64,000 nt of DNA from Agrobacterium larrymoorei (GTDB lineage: Bacteria; Pseudomonadota; Alphaproteobacteria; Rhizobiales; Rhizobiaceae): contig NZ_JAUTBL010000002.1 in the NCBI RefSeq assembly GCF_030819275.1, positions 64,501-128,500 of the forward strand. Direction: 5' to 3'. The notes beneath the pieces were generated by a model, which saw only the letters and a list, made by a program, of their open reading frames with translations, ran no database searches and was not told where the DNA came from. Below are positions 19,108-29,036 of this stretch, in pieces. Both the position numbers and the translations under genes were made by a program. Position 1 is the first letter of the stretch, and each line of letters starts with the position of its first letter.

Positions 19108-19935
19108 ATGATTGCGATTTCCTCACATCATGCCGAAAAGCGCATCCTCCTTCGGGGTGTCTGTGCCGCGGTTCTGGCACTCAGCCTCACGGCCTGCTCG
19201 ACGAACCGTCCTGACCGTATGTCAACGGGCTCGATTTCTCCTGCTGTGTCGCATTCCTACGATCAGATGAACATGGATCAGCTGCGTCAGGCGGAAGCGT
19301 CGGTTGGCGCATCCTATGCCCGCAATCCCAAGGATCGCAATACCGGCCTGAACTACGCCAACATCCTGATGATGACGGGTAAGAACACTCAGGCGCTTGC
19401 GGTCATGCAGCAGGTGGCGATCGCCTATCCGGCGGATCGCGAGGTTCTTGCGGCCTATGGCAAATCCCAGGCTGCCGCCGGTCAACTGGAGCAGGCGCTC
19501 AACACGATCCAGCGTGCGCAGACCCCTGATCGGCCGGATTGGCGCCTCTATTCTGCAGAGGGTGCGGTTCTGGATCAGCTAGGCCGCTCGAATGAAGCCC
19601 GAACGAAATATCGTCAGGCACTCGACCTGAAACCCAACGATCCAAGTATCCTCTCGAATCTTGGTATGTCCTACGTCCTGCAAAACGATCCGCGCACTGC
19701 AGAAACCTATCTGCGCTCCGCCGCAGCACAGCCGGGTGCCGATAGCCGTATCCGCCAGAACTTGGCGCTTGTCGTCGGACTTCAGGGGCGCTTCGACGAA
19801 GCTCAGCGCATCGCTACGCAGGAATTGTCACCCCAGCAGGCGCAGGCCAATCTGGCCTATCTGCGCGGCATGCTGTCTCAGCAAAATGCCTGGTCGCAGC
19901 TTTCCGACAAGAACAAGAAGACGGAAGTCCGTTAA
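19108..19935 (+). CDS. tadD: TadD-like TPR lipoprotein of the pilus system
   Basis: A 275-residue lipoprotein: basic N-terminus, hydrophobic stretch, and lipobox LSLTACS with Cys near residue 30. The remainder forms about five tetratricopeptide repeats (for example NARTKYRQALDLKPNDPSIL). TadD proteins help assemble the secretin of Tad/Flp pili in the periplasm. It is convergent with tadC, next to the cpa cluster, which supports the assignment; TPR proteins are otherwise hard to tell apart. Confidence 0.75.
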   Translation: MIAISSHHAEKRILLRGVCAAVLALSLTACSTNRPDRMSTGSISPAVSHSYDQMNMDQLRQAEASVGASYARNPKDRNTGLNYANILMMTGKNTQALAVMQQVAIAYPADREVLAAYGKSQAAAGQLEQALNTIQRAQTPDRPDWRLYSAEGAVLDQLGRSNEARTKYRQALDLKPNDPSILSNLGMSYVLQNDPRTAETYLRSAAAQPGADSRIRQNLALVVGLQGRFDEAQRIATQELSPQQAQANLAYLRGMLSQQNAWSQLSDKNKKTEVR

Positions 19936-20045
19936 GCGGCGATTTTTCCATCCTCTTAGCGACAGCGGAGCCATGTTCCGCAGCATTGCTGCCTATCATC
20001 TTCGATTTCGAAAAAGAAAGTCTACTGCCGTCAGCAGAGTCGTGA

Positions 20046-21032
20046 TCAGAACGAGTCTGCGACACGAATGCCAGCGGGTCCAAGAATAACCGCAACCAGC
20101 ACAGGCAGGAAAAACAGAATCATCGGCACAGTGAGCTTGGGCGGCAAGGCGGCTGCCTTCTTCTCGGCCTCGTTCATGCGCTCGTCACGACCTTCCTGAG
20201 CGAGAACACGCAAAGCCTGGGAGAGCGGCGTACCATAGCGTTCTGCCTGGATGAGGGCCTGAACGACGTTCTTCACGCCGTCCAACTGGGTGCGCAATCC
20301 CAGATTCTCAAGCGCGACCCGGCGATCCTGCAGAAAGGACAACTCTGCCACCGTCAGCACCATTTCTTCCGCAAGCTCAGGAGACTGCTCGGTCATCTCA
20401 TCTGCCACGCGACGCATGGCAATTTCCATGGTGGTACCGGACTCGACGCAGATGAGCATCAGGTCCAGCGCGTCCGGCCAGTTCCGTTTGATCGACTTTT
20501 GGCGCTTGGTGATGCGGTTCGAGATATAGATGTTCGGTGCGTAGAAGCCGAGATAGCCGAACAGCAGAACAGCCATGAGACGGACAAAAAAGCTGTAATT
20601 GGCGAGATTGTTCAGGCCGTAGACCCAGAATGCTGCCAGGGTCAGAAAGATGAAGGGCAGAATGAAACGGGCGGCGAGAAACGTGTTGAGCGCGTTTTGA
20701 GAGCGGAAACCTGCCGCCTTCAGCTTGTTCATCGTATTGGCATCCACTAGCGCTTCCCGCAGGTTGAAGCGCTCCACGATCTTCGTGGCGGATTTGCTTT
20801 GGGTGGCTCGAAGGCTCGCTTTGCCGGCCTTGTTCGCACCATCCGTCCGCTCGCGTTCGCGCATGCGAACGCGCTCACGTTCTGTCGACACCGCTTTCGT
20901 CCGTCGGTTAAGGTCCGCGCGGTTCAGATAGGGCATCGTCAACGTGTAGACGGTGGAGAAAGCTGCCAAAGCAACAAGAACGCCGATGACCAGATGCAGG
21001 TTGAGAAGGCTCGACATGATATGATCAAACAT
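20046..21032 (-). CDS. tadC: Tad pilus inner-membrane protein TadC
   Basis: A 328-residue type II secretion F-domain protein with membrane helices at the N-terminus, near residues 130-165 and at the C-terminus (LTVPMILFFLPVLVAVILGP). The GspF domain spans residues about 165-295 (CVESGTTMEIAMRRVADEM). With TadB it forms the inner-membrane platform driven by CpaF. It starts 9 bases after tadB and is the last gene of the minus-strand cluster. Confidence 0.9.
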   Translation of the reverse strand: MFDHIMSSLLNLHLVIGVLVALAAFSTVYTLTMPYLNRADLNRRTKAVSTERERVRMRERERTDGANKAGKASLRATQSKSATKIVERFNLREALVDANTMNKLKAAGFRSQNALNTFLAARFILPFIFLTLAAFWVYGLNNLANYSFFVRLMAVLLFGYLGFYAPNIYISNRITKRQKSIKRNWPDALDLMLICVESGTTMEIAMRRVADEMTEQSPELAEEMVLTVAELSFLQDRRVALENLGLRTQLDGVKNVVQALIQAERYGTPLSQALRVLAQEGRDERMNEAEKKAAALPPKLTVPMILFFLPVLVAVILGPAGIRVADSF

Positions 21033-21041
21033 GGAACGGCC

Positions 21042-22046
21042 TCAAATCTCGAAGTTGATCATGTTGCGCATAACGACAATGCCGATCGACATCCATACCG
21101 CTGAGCAGCCTAGAATGAGGTGACCCCGCTGGTCGGTAAACAGCACCATCAGATAGTCCGGCGATGTGAGATAGACCAGCAACGACACGATGAAGGGCAG
21201 GGCCCCGATGATCACGGCAGAAGCCTTGGCTTCCATCGACAGCGCGTTGACCTTGGCTTTCATCTTTCGCCGATCGCGCAGCACCTTCGAAAGATTACCA
21301 AGCGTCTCCGAGAGGTTGCCACCCGCCTGCGCCTGCATCGCGATAACAATTCCAAAAAAGTTCACCTCCGGCAAAGGCATCGTTAGCGTCATGCGCTCAA
21401 TGGCTTCTGGAAGGGACATGCCGACTTGCTGGGAATCAACGATGCGCTTGAACTCTGTCTTCACCGGCTCCTGACCGTCGGAGGCGATCAGCCGTACCGC
21501 CTCGTTGAGCGGAAGGCCGGACCGAATCGAGCGGCACATCACATCGAGCGCGTTTGGAAATTCCTCAAGAAACTTGTTCTTACGACGATTTACAAGGAAG
21601 CGTAGAACCCAACGCGGAGCACCGAGAATACCGATAAAGCCGATGCCGAGCGCCACGAGAAGGGGCAAGTCGTAAAGCAGAGCGGCCAGTGCAGCGAAAA
21701 CAGAAAGACCGGCGCTGATGAGATAGAATTTGGACGATGAGATCGACAGGTCGGCTTGCACAAGCAGGCTTTTCACGCTTGCATTGTTGCGCTTCTTGGC
21801 CTTCTCGTTCTGTTTTTTCTCCAACTCCTTCAGCATGTCCTGCGTCGACTTGCGACGTTTGGTCGTTTCCTGAAGTCGATCGCGCGCGGCTTTCATGTTG
21901 ATGCGGTCGGTTTCAGCCGCCTTCACACGGTTGACGCGCGTTGCAGTTTTTTTCTCCGTCTCGATCTGCGGAAACAGGAAAACATAGGCGAGCGAGCCAG
22001 CCGAAATGGCGACGAGAGCGATGAGAAGCAGCATTGTCAGGGTCAT
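21042..22046 (-). CDS. tadB: Tad pilus inner-membrane protein TadB
   Basis: A 334-residue GspF-domain protein, paired with TadC as platform subunit. An N-terminal helix is followed by a basic, coiled-coil-like stretch (residues 40-95, many Lys/Arg/Glu), two helices, and the F domain with MCRSIRSGLPLNEAVRLI and AIQ-like AMQAQAGGNLSETLGNLSKVLRDR. C-terminal helices close the protein. ATG overlaps the cpaF stop (ATGA). Confidence 0.9.
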   Translation of the reverse strand: MTLTMLLLIALVAISAGSLAYVFLFPQIETEKKTATRVNRVKAAETDRINMKAARDRLQETTKRRKSTQDMLKELEKKQNEKAKKRNNASVKSLLVQADLSISSSKFYLISAGLSVFAALAALLYDLPLLVALGIGFIGILGAPRWVLRFLVNRRKNKFLEEFPNALDVMCRSIRSGLPLNEAVRLIASDGQEPVKTEFKRIVDSQQVGMSLPEAIERMTLTMPLPEVNFFGIVIAMQAQAGGNLSETLGNLSKVLRDRRKMKAKVNALSMEAKASAVIIGALPFIVSLLVYLTSPDYLMVLFTDQRGHLILGCSAVWMSIGIVVMRNMINFEI

Positions 22047-23533
22047 TGGCTATTGCGCTCCATCGCCTCCAAGGCCGCAGCAAGACGCTGTTCCTCGTTG
22101 AAATAGCGAACCCGATCGTGGAAATGCGGCTTGGTGATGCCGGTGGATACGTGCCGGCCGATCAAGCGTCCGTTGGCGTCCTCTCCCTCGATCTCATATT
22201 TGAAGAGGTCCTGCGTGATGATCACATCACCTTCCATACCGACGACTTCCGTCACCTGGGTGATTCGTCTGGAGCCATCGCGAAGGCGCGCGGCCTGGAT
22301 GACAACATCGACGGATGACGCGATGATTTCACGCACGGTCTTTGCCGGCAACGTATAGCCACCCATGGCAATCATCGATTCCATGCGGCTCAGGCACTCG
22401 CGGGGCGTGTTGGCGTGGATGGTCCCCATCGAGCCGTCGTGACCGGTATTCATCGCTTGCAGGAGATCGAAGACCTCCGGTCCACGGACTTCGCCGACGA
22501 TGATGCGTTCTGGCCGCATACGCAGGCAGTTCTTGATCAGGTCACGCATGGTGATCTCGCCTTCGCCTTCGATGTTCGGCGGGCGGGTTTCGAGACGCAC
22601 GACATGGGGCTGCTGGAGCTGAAGTTCGGCCGTATCTTCGCAGGTGATCACGCGCTCGTCGCGGTCGATGTAGCTCGTGAGGCAGTTGAGAAGGGTCGTC
22701 TTACCTGAACCGGTACCGCCGGATATCACGACATTACAGCGCACGCGACCGATGATCTGCAGAAGGACAGCGCCCTCCGGTGTGATGGCGCCGAAGCGCA
22801 CCAACTGATCAAGCGTGAGCTTGTCCTTCTTGAACTTGCGGATCGTCAGCGCGGGCCCATCGATGGAGAGCGGCGGCGCGATCACGTTGACACGGGAGCC
22901 ATCCGGGAGGCGCGCATCGCAGATTGGACTCGATTCATCGACGCGGCGGCCAACCTGGCTGACGATGCGTTGGCAGATAGACAGAAGCTGCGCGTTGTCG
23001 CGGAAGCGGATATCGGACTCGATCGTCTTGCCGTTGACTTCGATAAAGGTCTGCCCGGCACCGTTGACCATGATATCGGCAATGTCGTCGCGGGCCAGGA
23101 GTGGCTCCAGAGGACCATAGCCCAGCACATCGTTGCAGATATCCTCAAGCAGTTCTTCCTGCTCGGAGATCGACATTGCGAAGCTTTTGATCGTGATGAT
23201 GTCGTTGACGATATCGCGGATTTCTTCGCGTGCGCTCTCTCCATCGAGTTTGGAAAGCTGCGAGAGATCGATGGTGTCGATCAGGGCCGAGAAGACTTGC
23301 GCCTTGGTCTGATAGTACTCGTCCGTTCGCAGGCGCTTGCGCGGCTGGCCACCGGTATCCTTTTGAACCGCGGACGGTTTCGGTGCAGGTGGCTGTAACA
23401 CGATGGTTTCTGATGGACGAGGTTCATCCATCACAGGCGGCGCGTTCATGACAGCCGGACGGGCGGTCGGTAAAGCCGGTCGTCCACTGTTTGTGCTTCG
23501 TCCGAAGCCTTCGCTGCCACGTTTTCCAAACAT
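22043..23533 (-). CDS. cpaF: Tad pilus secretion ATPase CpaF/TadA
   Basis: A 496-residue hexameric ATPase that powers Flp pilus extension and probably retraction. After a Pro-rich variable N-terminus of about 75 residues come the N-domain and the RecA-like domain with Walker [13 protein letters not shown], an Asp box CEDTAELQL, Walker B-like [15 protein letters not shown], and His-box [12 protein letters not shown]. Overlap with tadB by 4 bases shows tight coupling. Confidence 0.95.
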   Translation of the reverse strand: MFGKRGSEGFGRSTNSGRPALPTARPAVMNAPPVMDEPRPSETIVLQPPAPKPSAVQKDTGGQPRKRLRTDEYYQTKAQVFSALIDTIDLSQLSKLDGESAREEIRDIVNDIITIKSFAMSISEQEELLEDICNDVLGYGPLEPLLARDDIADIMVNGAGQTFIEVNGKTIESDIRFRDNAQLLSICQRIVSQVGRRVDESSPICDARLPDGSRVNVIAPPLSIDGPALTIRKFKKDKLTLDQLVRFGAITPEGAVLLQIIGRVRCNVVISGGTGSGKTTLLNCLTSYIDRDERVITCEDTAELQLQQPHVVRLETRPPNIEGEGEITMRDLIKNCLRMRPERIIVGEVRGPEVFDLLQAMNTGHDGSMGTIHANTPRECLSRMESMIAMGGYTLPAKTVREIIASSVDVVIQAARLRDGSRRITQVTEVVGMEGDVIITQDLFKYEIEGEDANGRLIGRHVSTGITKPHFHDRVRYFNEEQRLAAALEAMERNSQ

Positions 23534-23574
23534 CTCTTGTCTTCCGGTCTATCGTCTCGTGGAGCAGTCCACGT

Positions 23575-24864
23575 TTATTTGCGTTTTAGGATTTCCATGA
23601 ACTTGCCCAGCCCCGGTCGTTTCGCCTTGCGGGCCGATGATCGGCCTGTCAGAACATGCGAAAGCTGGGAGAAGGTTTCCGCAATCGGCGACTTGGCATC
23701 GATCTCACTGATCATTCGTCCGCTGTTCGATGCGGAGCCAAAAAGCTGGACATCGAACGGAATGATGGCAAGTGGTTCAATTTCCAACGGTTCGAAAAAG
23801 TCGGAAGGCTCGATCTCGGGACGCTTGGCCATACCCACTTGGTTGAGAACCAGATGTGGCACCTTGTCGTTCGGCCGCAGTTTCTTCAATGCGTCAAGAA
23901 GATTCTTGGTGTTTCTGAGGTTGGCCAGGTCCGGGACAGCGGTGATCACCACCTCATCCGCTTCCGCCAGCACGGCCTGCGTCCAGTCCGACCAGACATG
24001 CGGTATGTCCAATACGGCAATCGGCGCGCTCCTCTGCAGCAGTTCCAACAGCGGCTGGAAAGCGGCTCTATCAAAATCATAGGCGCGATCGAGAAGCGAG
24101 GGTGCTGCCAGAATCGAAAGATTTTCGGAGCATTTCGTCAGTAGGCGATCGAGAAAGACCTCGTCGAGCCGATCCGGTGCGAAGACTGCCTCGGCAATTC
24201 CCTGTGCTGGATCCTGATCGAAGTCGATATTGACCGTGCCGAAGGGAAGATCGAGGTCTGCGAGAATGGTCTCTGTCGAGAACAGGCTCGATATCCCAAA
24301 TGCGCAGTTATGCGCGATGGTGGAGGACCCAACACCGCCCTTCGCGCCGATGAAGGCAATGCTACGGCCAAGCGGCTCGGCTTCGGGATCGACGAAAATT
24401 GCGGAAATCGACGCCATCAGGTCCGACGCTTTGATCGGTGAAACGAGGTACTCGGAAATACCATTGCGCATCAGGTCGCGGTAAAGCGCGATGTCGTTGT
24501 GGCGTCCGATGATGATGACGCGCGTCGAGGGATCGCAAACCTCCGCCAAAGGCGCAAGATCAATCAGGAGTGTCGATGGATCACGGTGGGTTTCGAGGAT
24601 GACGAGATTGGGTGTGGCGGTGGACGAAAACGTTCTGGCAGCGGCATCGATCTCGCCGTTGGTCACCCGCATGCTAACCTTATTCATCCGCCGATCGTTC
24701 GCCAGCCGCTCCATCGTCCGCTGCATCGCCTCGCTTTCGCAGAAGGCGTGGATCGAGATGCGCGGCAGAGGACGGACGCCCTCTAGCTCGCCGGGACGGA
24801 GCGTGTCTTCGGCGACTGGCACATCTGCGTTACTGTGCCGAATATCGTAGTTCACCGGGTTCAT
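23575..24864 (-). CDS. cpaE: Pilus assembly protein CpaE/TadZ
   Basis: A 429-residue protein with a receiver-like N-terminal domain (residues about 55-160) that lacks the usual phosphorylation pattern, and a MinD/ParA-like ATPase domain with the deviant Walker A AFIGAKGGVGSSTIAHNCA near residue 175. CpaE localises the Tad machinery to the pole. Located between cpaD and cpaF with 34- and 41-base gaps. Confidence 0.92.
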   Translation of the reverse strand: MNPVNYDIRHSNADVPVAEDTLRPGELEGVRPLPRISIHAFCESEAMQRTMERLANDRRMNKVSMRVTNGEIDAAARTFSSTATPNLVILETHRDPSTLLIDLAPLAEVCDPSTRVIIIGRHNDIALYRDLMRNGISEYLVSPIKASDLMASISAIFVDPEAEPLGRSIAFIGAKGGVGSSTIAHNCAFGISSLFSTETILADLDLPFGTVNIDFDQDPAQGIAEAVFAPDRLDEVFLDRLLTKCSENLSILAAPSLLDRAYDFDRAAFQPLLELLQRSAPIAVLDIPHVWSDWTQAVLAEADEVVITAVPDLANLRNTKNLLDALKKLRPNDKVPHLVLNQVGMAKRPEIEPSDFFEPLEIEPLAIIPFDVQLFGSASNSGRMISEIDAKSPIAETFSQLSHVLTGRSSARKAKRPGLGKFMEILKRK

Positions 24865-24898
24865 GTCAGATCCTGTCGCTCAAGCTGGAAGGCGCATC

Positions 24899-25591
24899 TC
24901 AGTCGTTCGTGGTTGCTGTGTTCTTGCCGGCACGATACTTGCCGAGCACCACCGAGCGCCTTTCGGCGTCGATCGGGCTCATGCCGCGGGGGCCGACGAG
25001 ATCCATGGGATTGGCAATTTGCGCCGCCAGATTGCTTTGGGACGCGCAGCCGAAATTGTACCAGTTTTTGTTCGAAGAGGTATTGCTGTTCAGGTCCTCA
25101 GGCCATTGGCCGCACTGGCCTGTCATGGCAGTCACGGCTACGTAGGAGAGGCGTATGGGTGCCGCATCCCCATAGGGCGATGCACCATAGGGAACTTCGA
25201 CGATCTTATTGGCAGGGATGCCTGACGAGGTCAGGACCGACCGAATCTGGCGTTTGATCAGGGACGCGGAAGCGGCATTGGCAGAGCCCGTGGGCACCTG
25301 CATTTGAACGATGCTGGTGGAACTCGCCACGTAGTTCTGAACGAAGCCCTTCACATTGTCGGCCATCTCACCGGGCAGCTTGTTGTCTGCCGGAGAGACA
25401 GGAATATCCAGCGAATGCTGCGCTTCGGACAGAGTGATCGGGTGGCGCGTGCGATAGTCGTCCGGGATGGCGCCTGTGGTCTGTGGGTCGCGGGCACATC
25501 CCTGCAGTGCGGCGACGGTAGCGAGCACGCAGACGAGGTGACCGAGGCGTAAGTAAGAAACAGAATTCGTCATAGGGTGCGTTTTCGTCAT
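24899..25591 (-). CDS. cpaD: Pilus assembly lipoprotein CpaD
   Basis: A 230-residue lipoprotein with signal sequence and lipobox AALQGCARDP (Cys near residue 32), followed by a CpaD domain with conserved NKLPGEMADNVKGFVQNY and YVAVTAMTGQCGQWPEDL. It is thought to act as outer-membrane partner of the CpaC secretin. The ATG overlaps the cpaC stop (ATGA), which fixes the start. Confidence 0.9.
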   Translation of the reverse strand: MTKTHPMTNSVSYLRLGHLVCVLATVAALQGCARDPQTTGAIPDDYRTRHPITLSEAQHSLDIPVSPADNKLPGEMADNVKGFVQNYVASSTSIVQMQVPTGSANAASASLIKRQIRSVLTSSGIPANKIVEVPYGASPYGDAAPIRLSYVAVTAMTGQCGQWPEDLNSNTSSNKNWYNFGCASQSNLAAQIANPMDLVGPRGMSPIDAERRSVVLGKYRAGKNTATTND

Positions 25592-27168
25592 TTGTAGATA
25601 AATCCCACCGAGCCCTGATAAGGCTGTGCCTGAACCTGCTGTCTGTTGTTACCGTAGACCTTGTTCACCCGGTTCATGAAAAACGCTGCAGAGTCGTTTT
25701 CCGGGCTGAAATTGTCATCAGGGCGCGCGATCTGGTTGCGCGCAACAGGTCGCACGAGATAGGGCGTGGCGATGATCACGAGTTCGGTCTCGTTGCGAAT
25801 GAAATCCTTGCTGCGGAACAGGGTGCCGAGAATTGGAACCTTGGACGCGCCTGGGAGGCCGGACATCGCCTGGCGGACATTGTCCTGCACGAGACCTGCG
25901 ATCACGATCGAACCGCCCGATGGCAATTCCACACTCGTGGACGCTTCGCGCTTGCGAATAGAGAGATAGGTGCTGCCCGGAACGCGGGACGTGTTGCCGT
26001 TGCCGGACACGACGTTGCCTTCATAGGTCGGCTCGGACACGTTGGTCTCGATTTTCAGGCTGATGCGGCCTGGAGACAGCACGACCGGCCGGAAGTTCAA
26101 CTCGATGCCATATTCGACCGTGTCGGTCTGGCGCGTCACGGTCGGCACATTATTGTCGTCGAAAGTGACGTTCTGAACGCCTGCAAGACGGAAGTCGCCG
26201 CCGACATAGAACTTTGCCTGCTCGCCGGAAATCGCAGTCAGGCTCGGTTCGGCGAGCGTGCGCATGACGCCTGCCTGTTCCATGGCATTGAAATAGCTGG
26301 ATAAAGCGACCTTGCCGATGGCGCCTCCGATATTTCCCGAACCGCCGATCGCCAGCGCGTTACCGAGGTTGGCCGGATTGGAGAACGAGACCGCGCCACC
26401 AAAGTCCGAGCCGGAGCCGCTAATAGAGCCGTTGAAGCCAAGCTGCTTGAGAACCTGGCGACTGACTTCCGCGACCGTCACCTTCAGCGTAACCTGATCC
26501 TCGCCCTCGATCGTCAGCATGTTGACGATAGATGATTTCTGGCGGTTTTCCGCGAAGATCGCCACGGCACCATCGCCGTTGCTTTCGCTGCTCGCTGTGA
26601 TGTTGCGGGTTGTTGCTTCACCGCCTTGGAGGAAGGCCGTTGCGAGCTGAACCGCGCGTGCGGAATCCTGCGGCGTACGAACACTGCCTGAAAGAACAAT
26701 GTTGTCCGATACGATCTCAACCTTGATATCCGATTCCGGAATGAAACGGCGCAGATTGGCCTCAAGACCGGTGATGTCGCGCTCGACCTCGAGATCGAGA
26801 CTGACGATCTCCTCGCCATGGGCGCCGAAGATGAAAATGTTGGTCTGGCCGACCGACTTGCCGAAGAGATAAATACGACGCGATGTACGGGTTACCGCAT
26901 CTGCCATGCTCGGATCGGCCACCAGAATGTCATGCGCATCCTGTGGCAGATCGACCACCAATGCCTTGTTCAAACCGAGCTTCACGCGCTTGCGCACGCC
27001 TGTTCCGCTTTCAGAGATCCGAAGAATGCTGGCGCTCTGGGCCAGCGCATCTGTCGTGCCAAAGCCGAATGGCGATGCGCCGGGAACGCCTGCAAAACCG
27101 ATGCTGAAGGCTATGCCCCCAATGAGCGAAGCTTTCAAGCCATGTCGGATCGATTTCGTCTTGCTCAT
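25588..27168 (-). CDS. cpaC: Tad pilus outer-membrane secretin CpaC/RcpA
   Basis: A 526-residue secretin with an N-terminal signal segment, a pilus N-domain (residues about 55-125, KALVVDLPQDAHDILVADP), a BON-like domain and a C-terminal secretin domain (ELPSGGSIVIAGLVQDNVRQ, VPILGTLFRS). It forms the outer-membrane channel for the Flp pilus. The ATG overlaps the cpaB stop (ATGA). Confidence 0.94.
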   Translation of the reverse strand: MSKTKSIRHGLKASLIGGIAFSIGFAGVPGASPFGFGTTDALAQSASILRISESGTGVRKRVKLGLNKALVVDLPQDAHDILVADPSMADAVTRTSRRIYLFGKSVGQTNIFIFGAHGEEIVSLDLEVERDITGLEANLRRFIPESDIKVEIVSDNIVLSGSVRTPQDSARAVQLATAFLQGGEATTRNITASSESNGDGAVAIFAENRQKSSIVNMLTIEGEDQVTLKVTVAEVSRQVLKQLGFNGSISGSGSDFGGAVSFSNPANLGNALAIGGSGNIGGAIGKVALSSYFNAMEQAGVMRTLAEPSLTAISGEQAKFYVGGDFRLAGVQNVTFDDNNVPTVTRQTDTVEYGIELNFRPVVLSPGRISLKIETNVSEPTYEGNVVSGNGNTSRVPGSTYLSIRKREASTSVELPSGGSIVIAGLVQDNVRQAMSGLPGASKVPILGTLFRSKDFIRNETELVIIATPYLVRPVARNQIARPDDNFSPENDSAAFFMNRVNKVYGNNRQQVQAQPYQGSVGFIYK

Positions 27169-27971
27169 TGTGCGGCTCCCTCATTTTCACGCACGATCGA
27201 ACCGGACTTGATAACCTGGATTGCCGGTCTGCTGGATTCGCCGTTGAGTAGATAGTCGGCAGATGCCGTGTCGCTATCCTGAACATCCGCGACGGATCGG
27301 AGCGACAAGGTCAGCCGGTCCGCCATCTGGTGTGCGACGGTGATGATCTTTGCTTGTTCAGGCGTGAGTTCGAGCGTCGCTGTGGCGCCAATCACGGAAG
27401 AGGTGCCGTCAGGTCCCTCTTTGATCTGCTGGTCGATTGCAAGAACGCGCACATTGTTAAGGACGTTTTCCGTCAGGAAACCGCCGCCCTCGTTTTTGCG
27501 CACCATGATGACATCGACGCGGTCGTTGGGGAGAACGAAGCCGCCCGCACCGGTCGCAACCGATATTTCCGTTGAAACAGCCCGTTTTCCGGCGGGCAGG
27601 AGCGACGACATGATGCGTGTGCTGGAATCGACCACCTTTTCCGAGCGGAGCGGCTCGCCTTCGAAAAGCGGAAGGCGAACGATGGCGCCCGTCAACTCGG
27701 CGATCGCATCAGGCCGTTTTTCCTCGGTGACATAACTGTCATTGACGCTGCCTTGAGGCCACCGTGCCCAGCGCACCGAACTCGCGTCGAGCCGGCTACC
27801 CACGGGCAAATTAACCGCCGAGACCAGCACGTTAACGGTCGGCTCTTTCTGGATGATGGCTTCTGCCTGTTCCACCACCGCTTGCGGCGCAGAAATCTGC
27901 ATGGCCAGCAGGCCCGCAAAGCCAGCGGCAACGACGGCAACGGAGAGGATAACGACACGCGAGGACTTCAT
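27165..27971 (-). CDS. cpaB: Pilus assembly protein CpaB/RcpC
   Basis: A 268-residue protein with one N-terminal membrane segment (VVILSVAVVAAGFAGLLAM) and an SAF/CpaB domain beginning at VNVLVSAVNLPVGSRLDASS, followed by LLPAGKRAVSTEISVATG. CpaB acts in the periplasm and may bind peptidoglycan to stabilise the secretin. The first gene of the cpaBCDEF-tadBC run; a CtrA box lies 85 bases upstream. Confidence 0.92.
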   Translation of the reverse strand: MKSSRVVILSVAVVAAGFAGLLAMQISAPQAVVEQAEAIIQKEPTVNVLVSAVNLPVGSRLDASSVRWARWPQGSVNDSYVTEEKRPDAIAELTGAIVRLPLFEGEPLRSEKVVDSSTRIMSSLLPAGKRAVSTEISVATGAGGFVLPNDRVDVIMVRKNEGGGFLTENVLNNVRVLAIDQQIKEGPDGTSSVIGATATLELTPEQAKIITVAHQMADRLTLSLRSVADVQDSDTASADYLLNGESSRPAIQVIKSGSIVRENEGAAQ

Positions 27972-28055
27972 GCTGGGCCTTTGAGGTAGAATCTCTGCCC
28001 AGAAGATGGCCTGCCATTCGTGTAATTATGGTTAATAAGAAGTGATTGTTTTGGG

Positions 28056-28070
28056 TTAATCAGAAATTAA
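28056..28070. promoter_or_regulatory. CtrA-binding box upstream of cpaB
   Basis: TTAATCAGAAATTAA is an exact TTAA-N7-TTAA match to the CtrA full site, in the AT-rich 142-base gap between cpaA and cpaB. Confidence 0.65.
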
Positions 28071-28113
28071 TGTGCTGTATTAGTAAGTCTAAATCATGCT
28101 TTTGGGGTTTATA

Positions 28114-28626
28114 TCACAGCACGGCGCTCATGGCAGCCTGTACGATCGGCGCTTCGGGATACGTGATCAAGCCAGCAACCGCAATTGCGATACCATAGGG
28201 CACCTTTTTGGCGACTAGTAAAGAGTCCGGGATAGGAAGGCCTGTTGCCATGATCTCTTCGGAACGTGATCGCAAGACAAGAATGCCTAAAGTCAAAATG
28301 CCCCCTATGAGCGCTACTGCGACCAAAAATTCGGCCAAGGAATAATTGAAACCGAACCAGACGGCGCAAGAGGTTAGAAGCTTAGCATCTCCGCCACCCA
28401 TGGTGTTGAATGCGAACAAGACGAAGCACGCCAGAAAAACGGTCACTCCCGCTACGAGGCTCATTGCGAAAACCTGCCAGTCCATGCCTGACAACGGTGC
28501 GAGTAAAAGAAAGGCGCCTAAGAGAATCATTGATACCCGGTTTGGGATCGTCATTGAAAAAAGATCAGTAAGCGCCGCCAGCGCGAGGCAGAGCGGAAAG
28601 ACAAGAAAGATAGAAGCAGTGATCAT
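28114..28626 (-). CDS. cpaA: Prepilin peptidase CpaA/TadV
   Basis: A 170-residue integral membrane aspartic peptidase that cuts Flp prepilin. First catalytic Asp is in LTDLFSMTIPNR near residue 20; the second lies in the MGGGDAKLL motif (GxGD). It has about five hydrophobic helices and lacks the methyltransferase domain of PilD, as expected for TadV. ATG 28626 is preferred to the upstream extension to 28680, which runs into the terminator. Confidence 0.9.
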   Translation of the reverse strand: MITASIFLVFPLCLALAALTDLFSMTIPNRVSMILLGAFLLLAPLSGMDWQVFAMSLVAGVTVFLACFVLFAFNTMGGGDAKLLTSCAVWFGFNYSLAEFLVAVALIGGILTLGILVLRSRSEEIMATGLPIPDSLLVAKKVPYGIAIAVAGLITYPEAPIVQAAMSAVL

Positions 28627-28665
28627 GTCTGACCTCGATTTCTGGGACTGACCCTTAATTTTAAG

Positions 28666-28690
28666 AAAAATGCCGCCCAAAGGACGGCAC
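28666..28690 (-). terminator. Terminator/attenuator between pilA and cpaA
   Basis: On the minus strand TGCCGTCC/GGCGGCA form a stem (one G-U pair) with a 4-base loop, followed by TTTTTCTT. It would reduce read-through from the highly expressed pilin gene into cpaA. Confidence 0.7.
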
Positions 28691-28727
28691 TTTCCGCATG
28701 CGTGGAAACGATCGTCCGGTGCCGATG

Positions 28728-28913
28728 TCAGCCCGTAGCTGCCTTCGAATCCGTAAGCGCTTTGCCAATACGGTCGAAAGTAGCCTTCAGCTGAGTACCT
28801 ATTGTACCCGCACCTGCAATGATACCAACAGAGATCAAAGCAGCGATCAGGCCGTATTCAATGGCGGTGGCGCCGGACTCGTCCTTCAGGAACCGAGCAA
28901 AAATATGTGTCAT
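28728..28913 (-). CDS. pilA: Flp-type pilin subunit
   Basis: A 61-residue type IVb Flp pilin. A short leader ends at the prepilin cleavage region before ATAIEYGLIAALISVGII, with the conserved Glu-Tyr pair and the hydrophobic helix; a short polar C-terminus (residues 45-61) follows. This is the structural subunit of the pilus assembled by the neighbouring cpa/tad products. A perfect CtrA box lies about 110 bases upstream. Confidence 0.95.
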   Translation of the reverse strand: MTHIFARFLKDESGATAIEYGLIAALISVGIIAGAGTIGTQLKATFDRIGKALTDSKAATG

Positions 28914-29021
28914 GCGGATTCTCCTAATTCGTTATTGGTCAGCACGCCGACAACTGTTTTTCGTTGTTCGGTTGAGGCAAACCTACGAACTCTCGATTGC
29001 CAAGCGCTTAAAGAACGGGCT

Positions 29022-29036
29022 TAACGTAACGTTAAA
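29022..29036. promoter_or_regulatory. CtrA-binding box upstream of pilA
   Basis: TTAACGTAACGTTAA is an exact TTAA-N7-TTAA site and also a near-perfect palindrome. It sits in the 410-base gap between divergent pilA and the secretin N-domain gene. CtrA is known to activate pilA in Caulobacter. Confidence 0.7.
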
